NCBI RefSeq assembly: GCF_015775975.1
Contig: NZ_CP064056.1
Location: forward strand, 1,426,001 to 1,490,000
DNA length: 64,000 bases
Origin: Staphylococcus lloydii
GTDB taxonomy: Bacteria; Bacillota; Bacilli; Staphylococcales; Staphylococcaceae
Direction: 5' to 3'
The notes below the pieces were generated by a model. That model made no database searches, was not told the DNA's origin, and worked only from the letters and a program-made list of their open reading frames with translations. The position numbers and the translations under genes were made by a program. Below are positions 41,062 through 51,536 of this stretch, one piece after another. Numbering within the stretch: position 1 is the stretch's first letter; every line of letters starts with the position of its first letter.

Positions 41062-42045
41062 ATGAAAAAATGGCAATTAGTAGGTTCTACAATAGTTGGT
41101 GCTTCATTATTACTTGGTGCTTGTGGTGGTGGTAATGGTAGCTCTGACAAACACAAAGATGTTGAAGGAAAAGTTAAAGGCGATGGTTCTTCAACAGTAG
41201 GGCCAATCATTGAAAAACTGAACGAAAAATTCGCGAAAGATTATCCAAATGTAACTGTTTCAAATAGTACAGCAGGTACAGGCGGCGGCTTTGAAAAATT
41301 CATCGCAGGAAGCACTGACTTCTCAAATGCTTCTAGACCGATCGAACCTGAAGAAAAACAAAAATTAAAAGAAAAAGGTATCAAATATAACGAATTTAAA
41401 ATCGCGCAAGACGGCGTAACTATAACAGTTAACAAAGATAACGATTTCGTTAAAGAATTAGACAAAAAACAATTAAAAGAAATTTATTCTGGTAAAGCTA
41501 AAACTTGGAAAGATGTTAATTCTAAATGGCCAGCTAAAAAAATCAAAGCTTTCTCACCTGACCAATCACATGGTACTTTCGACTTCTTCACTGAAGAAAT
41601 CATGGACAAAGGTGATATCAAAGCAGACAAAAATGCTGACACAAACACAATTGTAAAATCAGTTGAAAATAACAAACAAGGTATTGGTTACTTTGGTTAT
41701 AACTTCTACGAACAAAACAAAGATAAATTAAAAGAAGTAAAAATCAAAGATGAAAATGGCAAACTAACTGAACCAACTAAGAAAACAATTCAAAACGGTT
41801 CATACGCACTAAGCAGACCTTTATTCACTTACACAAATGCTGAAAAATTAAAAGACAATAAAGGTTTACAAGCCTTCACTAAATTCTTATTAAAAGATGA
41901 AGGTAAATCAGCTGAAAGCGCTGGATTCGTTGCTCTTCCTAAAAAAGATTATAAAGATCAACAAGATAAACTTGATAAAATCTTAGAAAAAGATAACAAA
42001 GACAAAGACAGTAAAAAAGACGACAAGAAAAAAGACGACAAATAA
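41062..42045 (+). CDS. pstS: phosphate-binding lipoprotein PstS
   Basis: A 327-residue lipoprotein. Signal peptide with lipobox LLGAC (lipidated Cys21), followed by a Gly-rich tether. Phosphate-binding segments GDGSSTVGP and [11 protein letters not shown] are clear. The extreme C-terminus is an Asp/Lys-rich tail (about residues 305-327). It captures phosphate outside the membrane for the PstCAB transporter. TTAGGAGG precedes the ATG. Confidence 0.95.
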   Translation: MKKWQLVGSTIVGASLLLGACGGGNGSSDKHKDVEGKVKGDGSSTVGPIIEKLNEKFAKDYPNVTVSNSTAGTGGGFEKFIAGSTDFSNASRPIEPEEKQKLKEKGIKYNEFKIAQDGVTITVNKDNDFVKELDKKQLKEIYSGKAKTWKDVNSKWPAKKIKAFSPDQSHGTFDFFTEEIMDKGDIKADKNADTNTIVKSVENNKQGIGYFGYNFYEQNKDKLKEVKIKDENGKLTEPTKKTIQNGSYALSRPLFTYTNAEKLKDNKGLQAFTKFLLKDEGKSAESAGFVALPKKDYKDQQDKLDKILEKDNKDKDSKKDDKKKDDK

Positions 42046-42097
42046 TAAACACCGTGTTTAAGCATTACAGTTAAATATTACTCATAGTATCAAAAGA

Positions 42098-42145
42098 AAG
42101 TTTTATCGGATCGCCATTGCACGACTCAGCGGTTCGATAAAACTT
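42098..42145 (+). terminator. stem-loop between pstS and pstC
   Basis: AAGTTTTATCG (42098-42108) pairs with CGATAAAACTT (42135-42145). The T tract after it is weak, so it is probably a partial terminator or an mRNA-stabilising stem. Either would give more PstS than membrane components, which is usual for binding-protein transporters. Confidence 0.65.
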
Positions 42146-42198
42146 CACTGTTTTATATATATATTTATTAATTTGGGAACTAGAAAGAAGGTTGTATT

Positions 42199-43128
42199 AT
42201 GCCGAAAGGGAATATGTCTGTTAGTGAAATGATTGCTGAAAATGACGCTAAAAAAAAGGGATTGAGCGATAAAATTGTACCTGTAATTTTAGGGATAATT
42301 GCTTTCTTTTCAATCTTAACTACGATTGGCATTATCGTAACACTGTTATCTGAAACGGTAACATTTTTCACTCGTGTACCAATTACACAATTTTTATTTT
42401 CAAATGAATGGAATCCATTTTCTTCGTCACCAAAATACGGTATTTGGCCACTCATTTTAGGTACTTTTAAAATTACATTTATCGCAACAATAGTAGCAGT
42501 GCCATTAGGATTAGGAGCAGCTATTTACTTAAGTGAATTTGCTTCATCTAGAGCACGTGCGATAATTAAACCTATTTTAGAAATTTTATCAGGGATACCA
42601 ACAATTGTATTTGGCTTTTTCGCTTTAACATTTGTAACACCGATATTAAGAGATGTATTTCCTGCACTTGGTAGTTTCAACTCTGTCAGTCCAGGTCTTG
42701 TAGTAGGTGTCATGATTATCCCATTAATTTCAAGTATGAGTGAAGATGCTATGTCTTCGGTGCCGAATAAAATGCGTGAAGGGGCAATCGGACTAGGCGC
42801 AACTAAATTTGAAGTAGTAACAAAAGTAATAATTCCAGCTGCAATTTCCGGAATTATGGCATCTATTGTCTTAGCTATTTCACGTGCTATTGGTGAAACA
42901 ATGATCGTATCATTGGCAGCTGGTAGTACGCCTTCAGCTTCATTAGATTTAACAGGTTCAATTCAAACAATGACAGGCTATATCGTTCAAGTAGCAACAG
43001 GGGATGCTACATTCGGTTCAGATGTTTACTACAGTATTTATGCCGTAGGATTCACATTATTCTTATTTACATTAATTATGAATTTAGTCTCTCATTGGAT
43101 TTCGAAACGTTTCAGAGAGGAGTATTAA
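42199..43128 (+). CDS. pstC: phosphate ABC transporter permease PstC
   Basis: A 309-residue permease with about six membrane helices. The EAA-type cytosolic loop that meets PstB is REGAIGLGATKFEVVTKVIIPAA, and AISRAIGETMIVSLAAGS is the PstC signature. GAAGGTTG lies before the ATG. It is followed after one base by pstA. Confidence 0.95.
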   Translation: MPKGNMSVSEMIAENDAKKKGLSDKIVPVILGIIAFFSILTTIGIIVTLLSETVTFFTRVPITQFLFSNEWNPFSSSPKYGIWPLILGTFKITFIATIVAVPLGLGAAIYLSEFASSRARAIIKPILEILSGIPTIVFGFFALTFVTPILRDVFPALGSFNSVSPGLVVGVMIIPLISSMSEDAMSSVPNKMREGAIGLGATKFEVVTKVIIPAAISGIMASIVLAISRAIGETMIVSLAAGSTPSASLDLTGSIQTMTGYIVQVATGDATFGSDVYYSIYAVGFTLFLFTLIMNLVSHWISKRFREEY

Positions 43129-43129
43129 T

Positions 43130-44065
43130 ATGACTCAAACTGATCAAAACACAGTTACTACTAGTAAGTATAAATCATTAGTTAATCAACAAACTGTTGA
43201 TAAACGTAATGGCACTCGTTTAAAAATAAATACTATCAATAAATGGGCATTTTTCGCATGTACAATGGTAGGTTTACTCGTATTAGCAACTTTACTAATT
43301 GACATTTTAATTAAAGGTGCTGGACATTTAACACCATCGTTTTTAACGAGCTTTTCTTCCTCAACACCATCAATGGCAGGTGTTAAAGGGGGATTAATAG
43401 GAACAATCTGGCTCATGCTTACAATCATACCTATCTCAATCATTCTTGGTGTAGGTACAGCGATATATTTAGAAGAATATGCAAGTAATAATGCATTTAC
43501 TCAATTTATTAAAGTAAGTATTTCAAACTTAGCTGGTGTCCCTTCAGTTGTTTTTGGTTTATTAGGCCTAACAATATTTGTTCGAGGCATGGGCATACCA
43601 GGACTTGCGTTAAGTAATTCAGTCATAGCTGCTGCATTAACAATGACGCTACTAATATTGCCAGTCATCATTGTTGCAAGTCAAGAAGCGATTAGATCTG
43701 TACCAAATTCTGTAAAAGAAGCTTCATTAGGCTTAGGTGCAACAAAATGGCAAACAATTAAAAATGTAATACTACCTGCAGCTATACCTGGTATACTAAC
43801 TGGATTTATCTTAGCTTTATCACGTGCCTTAGGGGAAACGGCACCATTAATTTTAATAGGTATTCCAACAGTTTTACTCGCATTACCATCAAGTATTTTT
43901 GATCAATTCCAAGCATTACCAATGAATATTTACACTTGGTCAAAACTACCACAAGAAGAATTCCAAAATGTTGCATCAGCAGGAATTATCGTATTACTAA
44001 TCATCTTATTACTAATGAACGCTGTCGCAATCTTTTTACGTAACAAATACAGCAAAAAATATTAA
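43130..44065 (+). CDS. pstA: phosphate ABC transporter permease PstA
   Basis: A 311-residue permease with about six membrane helices. It carries the EAA loop KEASLGLGATKWQTIKNVILPAA and the ALSRALGETAPL signature. AGAGAGGAG within the end of pstC precedes the ATG. It partners with PstC in the membrane. Confidence 0.95.
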   Translation: MTQTDQNTVTTSKYKSLVNQQTVDKRNGTRLKINTINKWAFFACTMVGLLVLATLLIDILIKGAGHLTPSFLTSFSSSTPSMAGVKGGLIGTIWLMLTIIPISIILGVGTAIYLEEYASNNAFTQFIKVSISNLAGVPSVVFGLLGLTIFVRGMGIPGLALSNSVIAAALTMTLLILPVIIVASQEAIRSVPNSVKEASLGLGATKWQTIKNVILPAAIPGILTGFILALSRALGETAPLILIGIPTVLLALPSSIFDQFQALPMNIYTWSKLPQEEFQNVASAGIIVLLIILLLMNAVAIFLRNKYSKKY

Positions 44066-44122
44066 CTCACTGACTATCCGATATTTATAACATGTGCTAG
44101 CTTAATAAAGGAGTTTTAAATT

Positions 44123-44998
44123 ATGACAAATACTACTAAAGAAAATAATAAAGATATTCTAAATGAACAAACGAATCAAAATAACACTATAGTGACTACG
44201 CCTGAAATCCAAAATAATAATAAGCCTTCTAGCGATAGTGACAAAAAAATTGTTTACTCTACTAAAAATTTAGATTTATGGTATGGTGAGCACCATGCAT
44301 TAAAAAACATCAATTTAGATATTTTAGAAAATAATGTAACTGCAATTATCGGACCATCAGGTTGTGGTAAATCAACTTACATTAAAGCTTTAAATAGAAT
44401 GGTAGAACTTGTCCCATCTGTTAAAACTGCTGGAAAAATAATGTATCGAGACACTAACATTTTCGAAAGTAAACAATCTGTAGAAAAATTAAGAACTAAT
44501 GTTGGTATGGTATTCCAACAACCGAATCCATTCCCAAAATCAATTTATGACAATATTACTTATGGCCCTAAAATCCACGGTATCAAAAACAAAAAAGTAT
44601 TAGATGAAATTGTTGAAAAATCACTTCGTGGTGCTGCAATTTGGGATGAACTGAAAGATAAATTAAATGTCAATGCTTATAGTTTATCTGGTGGACAACA
44701 ACAACGTGTTTGTATAGCAAGAACGTTAGCTATCGAACCAGACGTTATCCTAATGGATGAACCTACATCAGCATTAGATCCAATTTCTACATTAAAAATT
44801 GAAGAATTAGTGCAAGACTTAAAAGAACAATACTCAATCATCATCGTTACACATAACATGCAACAAGCGGCGCGTGTTTCTGATAAAACAGCATTTTTCC
44901 TTAATGGCTATGTAAATGAATATGATGACACTGAAAAAATCTTCTCTAACCCGTCTGACAAACAGACTGAAGATTACATTTCAGGTCGTTTCGGATAA
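44123..44998 (+). CDS. pstB: phosphate ABC transporter ATPase PstB
   Basis: A 291-residue ATPase. Walker A is GPSGCGKST (about residues 77-85), signature [13 protein letters not shown], Walker [14 protein letters not shown], and the H-loop His is in [11 protein letters not shown] polar, Asn-rich extension of about 45 residues precedes the ATPase core; this is longer than in many species but starts at a good ribosome binding site (AAAGGAG). Confidence 0.96.
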   Translation: MTNTTKENNKDILNEQTNQNNTIVTTPEIQNNNKPSSDSDKKIVYSTKNLDLWYGEHHALKNINLDILENNVTAIIGPSGCGKSTYIKALNRMVELVPSVKTAGKIMYRDTNIFESKQSVEKLRTNVGMVFQQPNPFPKSIYDNITYGPKIHGIKNKKVLDEIVEKSLRGAAIWDELKDKLNVNAYSLSGGQQQRVCIARTLAIEPDVILMDEPTSALDPISTLKIEELVQDLKEQYSIIIVTHNMQQAARVSDKTAFFLNGYVNEYDDTEKIFSNPSDKQTEDYISGRFG

Positions 44999-45007
44999 TA
45001 TAACAAT

Positions 45008-45658
45008 ATGGCGATTATTAGACAAAAATACGAAGGTCAACTAGATGAATTAGTTAAAGATTTGCGCCGTTTAGGCCTTCGTGTTTACCGTAATATAGAT
45101 AATGCATTAAAAGCATTAAGTGAAAATGACCGCAATTTCGCCCGTGAAGTTATCGCTAAAGATAAAGAAATAAACGAACTCGAAAGTGAAATAAACGAAA
45201 AAGTAATTATGCTTATCACGCGACAACAGCCAATAGCTGCTGATTTAAGATTAATGATAGCTTCATTAAAAATCGCTTCAGATTTTGAACGTATTGGTGA
45301 TAATGCAGCAAACATAGCTGAAATTAGATTACGCGCAAAATTTGTAGATAATTACGTTTTGACACGTTTAACGACTATGGGCAAATTAGCGTTACTCATG
45401 TTGAATGACCTTAACAGTGCAGTTAAATATAGAGATACTACACTGATCAAAGAAATTATTAAACGAGATGCTGATATCGATGATTTATACAAAAACATTG
45501 TTAACACTACTTATTTAATAGATAATGATCCATTTGTAGCAGGACAAGCACAATTAGCATCTAGATATTTAGAGCGCATTGGGGATCACATAACTAACAT
45601 TTCCGAAAATATTTATTACTTTATTACTGGCGAACGGTACGAATCATCAAATTTATAA
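45008..45658 (+). CDS. phoU: phosphate signalling protein PhoU
   Basis: A 216-residue all-helical protein with two PhoU repeats (about 15-100 and 120-205). Each has a metal-binding motif of the E/DxxxD type (FERIGDNAANIAE and LERIGDHITNISE). It links Pst transport to the phosphate two-component system and lowers uptake when phosphate is high. It closes the operon 9 bases after pstB. Confidence 0.95.
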   Translation: MAIIRQKYEGQLDELVKDLRRLGLRVYRNIDNALKALSENDRNFAREVIAKDKEINELESEINEKVIMLITRQQPIAADLRLMIASLKIASDFERIGDNAANIAEIRLRAKFVDNYVLTRLTTMGKLALLMLNDLNSAVKYRDTTLIKEIIKRDADIDDLYKNIVNTTYLIDNDPFVAGQAQLASRYLERIGDHITNISENIYYFITGERYESSNL

Positions 45659-45667
45659 TTTATTACT

Positions 45668-45713
45668 AAAAAGATGAGGCCTAGTGAATTTATCACTAGG
45701 CCTCATCTTTTTA
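45668..45713. terminator. bidirectional terminator between phoU and pepF
   Basis: A perfect long stem (AAAAGATGAGGCCTAGTGA with its complement) around a 5-base loop has T on one side and A on the other. Confidence 0.92.
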
Positions 45714-45780
45714 TTTTCTGTTGTCAATCATCAAATTATTTAATAATTAACAAGCCAAGTTAAAATTTTACTTATAACTG

Positions 45781-47589
45781 TTATTGCACTTCAATTTTAG
45801 CTGTTAATGATTCTAATTCATCTACTAAACTACTAATATAATTAATCGTTGATCTTAATGGTTGGTCAGTAGTGATATCAATACCAGCCGTACTAGCTAA
45901 TTCTATTGGCGACTTACTTCCACCAGCTTTCAATGTCTCTAACCATGCATCAACTGCTGGTTGACCTTCATTTTTAATACGTTGTGCCATTACCGTTCCA
46001 ATAGTTAACCCTGCAGAATACGTGTATGAATAAAGGCCCATGTAGTAATGTGGTTGTCTCATCCATGTTAATTCCGCTCCGTCAGTTAGTTTCACTGCAT
46101 CACCAAAGAATTCACTATATACATCACGCATAATTTGGTTTAAAAGTGGGGCAGTTAACGATTCTCCATTGTCCACTCTCTTATAAACTTCTCTTTGATA
46201 AGCAGCTTCTAATAAATGTGTTACCATATTGTGATAATATGTTCTGGAAATCATTGAACCGATAACCCAACGCTTGAAGCGATTGTCATTACTATTTTTG
46301 AATAAATAATTAGACATTAACATTTCATTCATTGTAGAAGGGGCCTCCACAAAGTACATTGATGCTTCAGATTCTAAATAATTTTGATGTTTTTGAGCCA
46401 ATGTGAAATGTCCTGCATGACCTAATTCATGCGCCAAGACAAATGTTTCTGCCATTTTACCAGTCCAAGATATAAACACATAACTATGCGTAAAGTATGG
46501 ACTAGCACAATAGGCTCCCGTATCTTTGCCTTTATTTTGGGCAAAATCTATCCATTTATCATTATAGGCTTTTTCCACCATATTTAAATAATCCTCACCT
46601 AAAACGCTAAGTGCACCATAGATATATTCTTTAGAATCTTCAATAGAAATATCTGGTTCATAACTTGGATCGATAGAAATTTTAAGGTCCTCAAAACGCA
46701 TAACTTCTAAGCCATGTACTCGCTTTAATAATTTAGCATATTTTTGCATAACTGGTGCTAACTCGCTCATAATTACGTCAATTTGACGATTATACATCTC
46801 TCTCGTAACATCTTGTTCTTGTAACAAATAATCAATTACAGAATCATAACCACGCAAATCAGCTTCAATCTTTTCTTGTTGCACTTTCATATTATATGTT
46901 GCAGCAGTGGTATGCTGATATTTCTTTAAGGCATTGCTAAAAGCCTCAAAACTTTTTTGTCTGAACTCTGGATCTTCATTATCCTCATACTCATTTTCGA
47001 AAGTAGCATAATCTAATGGGTAAGTCGTACCATTATGTTCGAATGACTTAAAAGGTATATCAAGCATCTTAGTAATACCATACAATTCAAATGGCGCCTC
47101 TAGGGTAGGTGATAGACTCGCTAAGGCTTCTTCTACTTTAGGGTCCAATTGATAAGGTTGGCGATTTTTTAGTTTAGTAATAAAGTGTGGGTACTTGGTT
47201 TTTTTATTGAAATCGTTTAACGTTTCTTCAGATAACTGCAAAATTTCAGATTCAACAAAAGCTAACTGACTGATAATCTTACCAAACGTAGTATTAAATT
47301 TTGAGTTTACAGTTTGAGCTGCTTCATCTGATGTATCAACACTTAAACGTAATTCAGCATAATTTGCCATACGATCAACTTGAATTAAAATTTGTGAATA
47401 TTCATCTAAAGCTTGTTCAATTGATTTGGGAGCTGATAATTGATTTTCAAATTGATTTCTAAAATCTTTAGCTTTCTTTAACGTTTCATCGATAGTTGCA
47501 TAAAACGCTTCGTCAGATGTAAAAATATCTGTAATGTCCCATTTTTGGTTATCTGGTACTTCTTTACGGAATAATAGTGTATTGCTCAT
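45781..47589 (-). CDS. pepF: oligoendopeptidase F
   Basis: A 602-residue M3 family zinc metallopeptidase, normal length. The zinc site HELGH lies in FVLAHELGHAGHF (about residues 385-397), with the third ligand Glu about 25 residues later in SMYFVEAPSTMNE. It degrades short peptides in the cytosol. GGGGAGG precedes the ATG. Confidence 0.95.
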   Translation of the reverse strand: MSNTLLFRKEVPDNQKWDITDIFTSDEAFYATIDETLKKAKDFRNQFENQLSAPKSIEQALDEYSQILIQVDRMANYAELRLSVDTSDEAAQTVNSKFNTTFGKIISQLAFVESEILQLSEETLNDFNKKTKYPHFITKLKNRQPYQLDPKVEEALASLSPTLEAPFELYGITKMLDIPFKSFEHNGTTYPLDYATFENEYEDNEDPEFRQKSFEAFSNALKKYQHTTAATYNMKVQQEKIEADLRGYDSVIDYLLQEQDVTREMYNRQIDVIMSELAPVMQKYAKLLKRVHGLEVMRFEDLKISIDPSYEPDISIEDSKEYIYGALSVLGEDYLNMVEKAYNDKWIDFAQNKGKDTGAYCASPYFTHSYVFISWTGKMAETFVLAHELGHAGHFTLAQKHQNYLESEASMYFVEAPSTMNEMLMSNYLFKNSNDNRFKRWVIGSMISRTYYHNMVTHLLEAAYQREVYKRVDNGESLTAPLLNQIMRDVYSEFFGDAVKLTDGAELTWMRQPHYYMGLYSYTYSAGLTIGTVMAQRIKNEGQPAVDAWLETLKAGGSKSPIELASTAGIDITTDQPLRSTINYISSLVDELESLTAKIEVQ

Positions 47590-47811
47590 TCATAATGCCT
47601 CCCCTTAATTAAAAAATCATCTTAAGTAGTATTATACATCAATATAAAGGCGAAAATACAACGTTTGCATTTAAAATAGGCAACAACAAAAATTATAAAA
47701 TATCTTTACTATTTTGAACTAAATACTACCGAAGTCCTTTTACAATAATGCGCATTTCATATAATATAGAGTCATGTAAAAATAAAAAACATTAATGTAA
47801 GGAGCAATTTT

Positions 47812-48168
47812 ATGAGCATTTTTGATATGCCGAACTATCTTTGGATTACTATAGTGGCTGCATTATTACTTACTGTATTTTGTAATCTAGTATTAAATAA
47901 ATGGTTTGCACCAGCTATAATTACATTTGTAGTATTAGGCATTGCTGCCTTTTTCATTCCAAATTTTGAAAGTATTGATTATCAACCATTACTTGGCTAC
48001 GCAGCGTTTCTTGCAATCGTATGTCTCATTGTTAGTTTTCTACTGTGGTACTTCACTCGTGACTGGCGTAGAAATCGTCGAGATAAACGACTAAATAAAG
48101 AAATTAGAAAGCGTGGGGGCATTCCTAAAGAAGAAGTTGACGAATATACCCGTCGTAATAATAAATAA
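47812..48168 (+). CDS. small membrane protein with basic tail (118 residues)
   Basis: Three predicted membrane helices (about residues 8-28, 32-50 and 62-83) are followed by a strongly basic tail (RDWRRNRRDKRLNKEIRKRGG). The tail should lie in the cytosol and could bind acidic lipids or RNA. TAAGGAG precedes the ATG; a plausible promoter (TTTACA near 47741, TATAAT near 47762) lies upstream. I do not recognise the family. Confidence 0.78.
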   Translation: MSIFDMPNYLWITIVAALLLTVFCNLVLNKWFAPAIITFVVLGIAAFFIPNFESIDYQPLLGYAAFLAIVCLIVSFLLWYFTRDWRRNRRDKRLNKEIRKRGGIPKEEVDEYTRRNNK

Positions 48169-48171
48169 AAT

Positions 48172-48206
48172 AAAGCGTTACAGACCTAATAATCTGTAAC
48201 GCTTTA
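48172..48206. terminator. bidirectional terminator
   Basis: A perfect 13-bp stem (48172-48184 with 48193-48205) with A and T tracts on its flanks. It serves the small membrane protein gene and the convergent siderophore-binding lipoprotein gene. Confidence 0.92.
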
Positions 48207-48211
48207 TTTTT

Positions 48212-49219
48212 TTACTTAAATGCTTTTTCAACATCATTCATTTGATCTATTGTAGCTTGTACGCCACCTTCGTTAAAGAACCATTTATTAGCTTCAAATA
48301 ATGTAATTTCGTTATTTTTCACTGCCTTAACATCTTTAATAACTGAATTGTTTAATGGTTCAGGTAATTGACTTGATTTAGCATTTTTCCCTCTATTTAT
48401 TACAAATATTTTATCTGGATTTTTTCGAACTAAATACTCATAAGAAATTACAGCTCCGCTTGAATTAGCTTTCATTTTTTTATCAGCATGATTTATACCT
48501 AAAGCCTTATTTAAAAAGCCACCAAATCTACCAGAAGACCCAAATGCTTTGATAGATTTATCATCTACATTTAAAAATAGCACCTTATCATTATTAATGG
48601 TTTTTTTAGTTTCTGCTAATTTATTATCTAGTTTAGCGTTCATTTTTTTAATGGTGTTTTCTTTGTTGAATATTTTGCCTATAATCAACGCGTAATCTTT
48701 AACAGATTGAATATAATCATCATAGTGGGGGCTTACAAATATAATTTTGGCATTTGGAGCAGCCTTTTTCATTTCATCCAAAGTAGCAGTATGTGCTTGT
48801 CTAAAAGAAGCAAATATCACTTCAGGTTTTGCTTTTGCTAAATTATCATAATTAGGGCGTCCAGGATTACCTAAATTAAGGTACTTAGCATCTTTAAATT
48901 CTTTTAAAGTTGTTGGTAAAAATGAACTATTTTGTCCTTTTGATATTGCAACGACACGATCTTCTAAGTGTAAAGATTTCATCGTATCTAAAGCACCATA
49001 ATCCATTACAGCAACTCGTTTAGGATTGATAGGGACATCAATCGTTTCAGATTTCTTGGTACCACTGTTATGATCCTTATTCTTGTCCTTAAATTCATAT
49101 GTATTTTTAATACTTATAGTCTTTGTTTGCTGTTCTTTTGTTGATTGTGAGTTACTGCCACAGCCGGCGATAACAAACATTACGGTGATTGCAAAAATCA
49201 CAAAACCTATATTTTTCAA
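48212..49219 (-). CDS. siderophore-binding lipoprotein (FeuA/YclQ/SstD type)
   Basis: A 335-residue substrate-binding protein of the iron-siderophore class. Signal peptide with lipobox VIAGC (lipidated Cys20), then a Lys-rich tether and the conserved NPKRVAVMDYGALDTMKSL. AKPEVIFASFRQAHT and the C-terminal EANKWFFNEGG follow the YclQ/SstD pattern, whose ligands are catechol siderophores. No permease or ATPase genes are adjacent, so it must use a transporter encoded elsewhere. A Fur box overlies its promoter. Confidence 0.88.
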   Translation of the reverse strand: MKNIGFVIFAITVMFVIAGCGSNSQSTKEQQTKTISIKNTYEFKDKNKDHNSGTKKSETIDVPINPKRVAVMDYGALDTMKSLHLEDRVVAISKGQNSSFLPTTLKEFKDAKYLNLGNPGRPNYDNLAKAKPEVIFASFRQAHTATLDEMKKAAPNAKIIFVSPHYDDYIQSVKDYALIIGKIFNKENTIKKMNAKLDNKLAETKKTINNDKVLFLNVDDKSIKAFGSSGRFGGFLNKALGINHADKKMKANSSGAVISYEYLVRKNPDKIFVINRGKNAKSSQLPEPLNNSVIKDVKAVKNNEITLFEANKWFFNEGGVQATIDQMNDVEKAFK

Positions 49220-49241
49220 ATCGTATGCCTCCTCTAAAAGA

Positions 49242-49271
49242 AGTATACTTTAATTGATAACGTTTATCAAT
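49242..49271 (-). promoter_or_regulatory. Fur-regulated promoter of the siderophore-binding lipoprotein
   Basis: On the minus strand TTGATA (49270-49265) and TATACT (49247-49242) are exactly 17 bases apart. The palindrome ATTGATAACGTTTATCAAT (49253-49271) fits a Fur box (TGATAAC-G-TTTATCA core) and covers the -35 box. Confidence 0.85.
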
Positions 49272-50212
<941 letters not shown>

Positions 50213-50247
50213 AAAAAACACTCACTTTTGTAGTGAGTGTTTTTTTA
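50213..50247. terminator. terminator of femAB
   Basis: AAAACACTCAC pairs with GTGAGTGTTTT, with A and T tracts on both flanks. It abuts the femB stop codon. Confidence 0.9.
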
Positions 50248-50248
50248 T

Positions 50249-51508
50249 TTAGCGATTTAATTTTTTACGAACGCTGTTTAAAGTATTAAATAACTTATAT
50301 TTCGTCTTCTTAATTGGCTTGTAAAAATCACCAATTAATTCTTCTATTTGTACATTAAAGCCACGTTTAAATCTGTAAACACCGTAGTCTTCACTATTTT
50401 CAGTGAAATCTCCAGACAATCCATAGAAATTATAACGGTCGTAACCATGGTCAAAGCAATAATTTATCATAAACCAATGCATCATATATGGTCCCATAAA
50501 ACGATTATATTTTTCAGATGAACCACCAGAGAAGTAGTTAACTTCATAGGCATTTGCAAAGAACACGCCAGATGCTAAGTTTAAAATAGCGCCATCAGTT
50601 TGTCTTAACTCACTATTTTGTAGCAATTCTTTCTTATCATGTTCAATTTGTCTATCTAATTCAGCAATTTTTTTCAGTTGCTTGTCAGATTTTTGTTCTT
50701 TTTCCATCATTTGGTCACGACGGTTTTCTTTTTCGGTTAATGCAGCTTGAATGCTATTAATATTTTCATCTAAATCAATATATGCTAATGGTACAAGTAC
50801 TTTATCGCCATAATTATCGATGAAATTATAGAAATAGTCATCAGTTTTCGATACGAAACCAGTACGTTCTTCTGTTTCTCTATAAAGTTCTAGGAAAATG
50901 TGGAATTCATCTCTATCAAGAAATCTTACTTTTATACCGTTATTAATTGCTTTGTTAATATTACGTTTTCTCTGACTATCAAATTGCTTTTTCAATGAAG
51001 CTGGTGTTTCGCCATCTAAGTTTAGTACTCCCATCCAACGTACTTGACTAGAAGTATCGTATTCAGTAGTGAAACCATGATGTTCATAGCCATGTGCTTT
51101 AAATAAATTAACTAATGCATCATTATTTATTTGATTTGATAGTTGTTTTATATCTTTATCATAAATTTGATAGATCCAATAAGGGTCCATTTTGACATAT
51201 AAACAGTTATGATGTTGTAAATAATTATCCAATTCACGTAGATAGTAATCTACTAGGCCTAAATCGCTATAATCCATCACTGGTCCACGATTTGAATAAT
51301 AAACATAACTACCCATAGTAGGGATTTTTGAGAAAAGACTAGCCGCTATAACTTGGTTATTATCATCTTTTAAGCCTAATAGGACAACTTGGAACCCATC
51401 TTCTTCTCTAGTAGCTATACTTTCCTTCACTTGGAAATAATGACTCTCTAAAGATGGATTTTGTACAAAATTGTCGTATTCTTTAACAGTTAACTCTGTA
51501 AATTTCAT
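50249..51508 (-). CDS. femB: FemB: adds glycines 4 and 5 of the pentaglycine bridge
   Basis: A 419-residue FemABX-family transferase. Two GNAT-like subdomains are split by a helical coiled-coil arm (about residues 240-305, rich in Glu/Lys/Gln). [19 protein letters not shown] and [29 protein letters not shown] are family sequences. It uses glycyl-tRNA to extend the lipid II side chain in the cytosol. It follows femA by 28 bases with a good ribosome binding site (AGAAGGGAA). Confidence 0.96.
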   Translation of the reverse strand: MKFTELTVKEYDNFVQNPSLESHYFQVKESIATREEDGFQVVLLGLKDDNNQVIAASLFSKIPTMGSYVYYSNRGPVMDYSDLGLVDYYLRELDNYLQHHNCLYVKMDPYWIYQIYDKDIKQLSNQINNDALVNLFKAHGYEHHGFTTEYDTSSQVRWMGVLNLDGETPASLKKQFDSQRKRNINKAINNGIKVRFLDRDEFHIFLELYRETEERTGFVSKTDDYFYNFIDNYGDKVLVPLAYIDLDENINSIQAALTEKENRRDQMMEKEQKSDKQLKKIAELDRQIEHDKKELLQNSELRQTDGAILNLASGVFFANAYEVNYFSGGSSEKYNRFMGPYMMHWFMINYCFDHGYDRYNFYGLSGDFTENSEDYGVYRFKRGFNVQIEELIGDFYKPIKKTKYKLFNTLNSVRKKLNR

Positions 51509-51536
51509 ACTAGCTTAGTTCCCTTCTAATTAGTGT

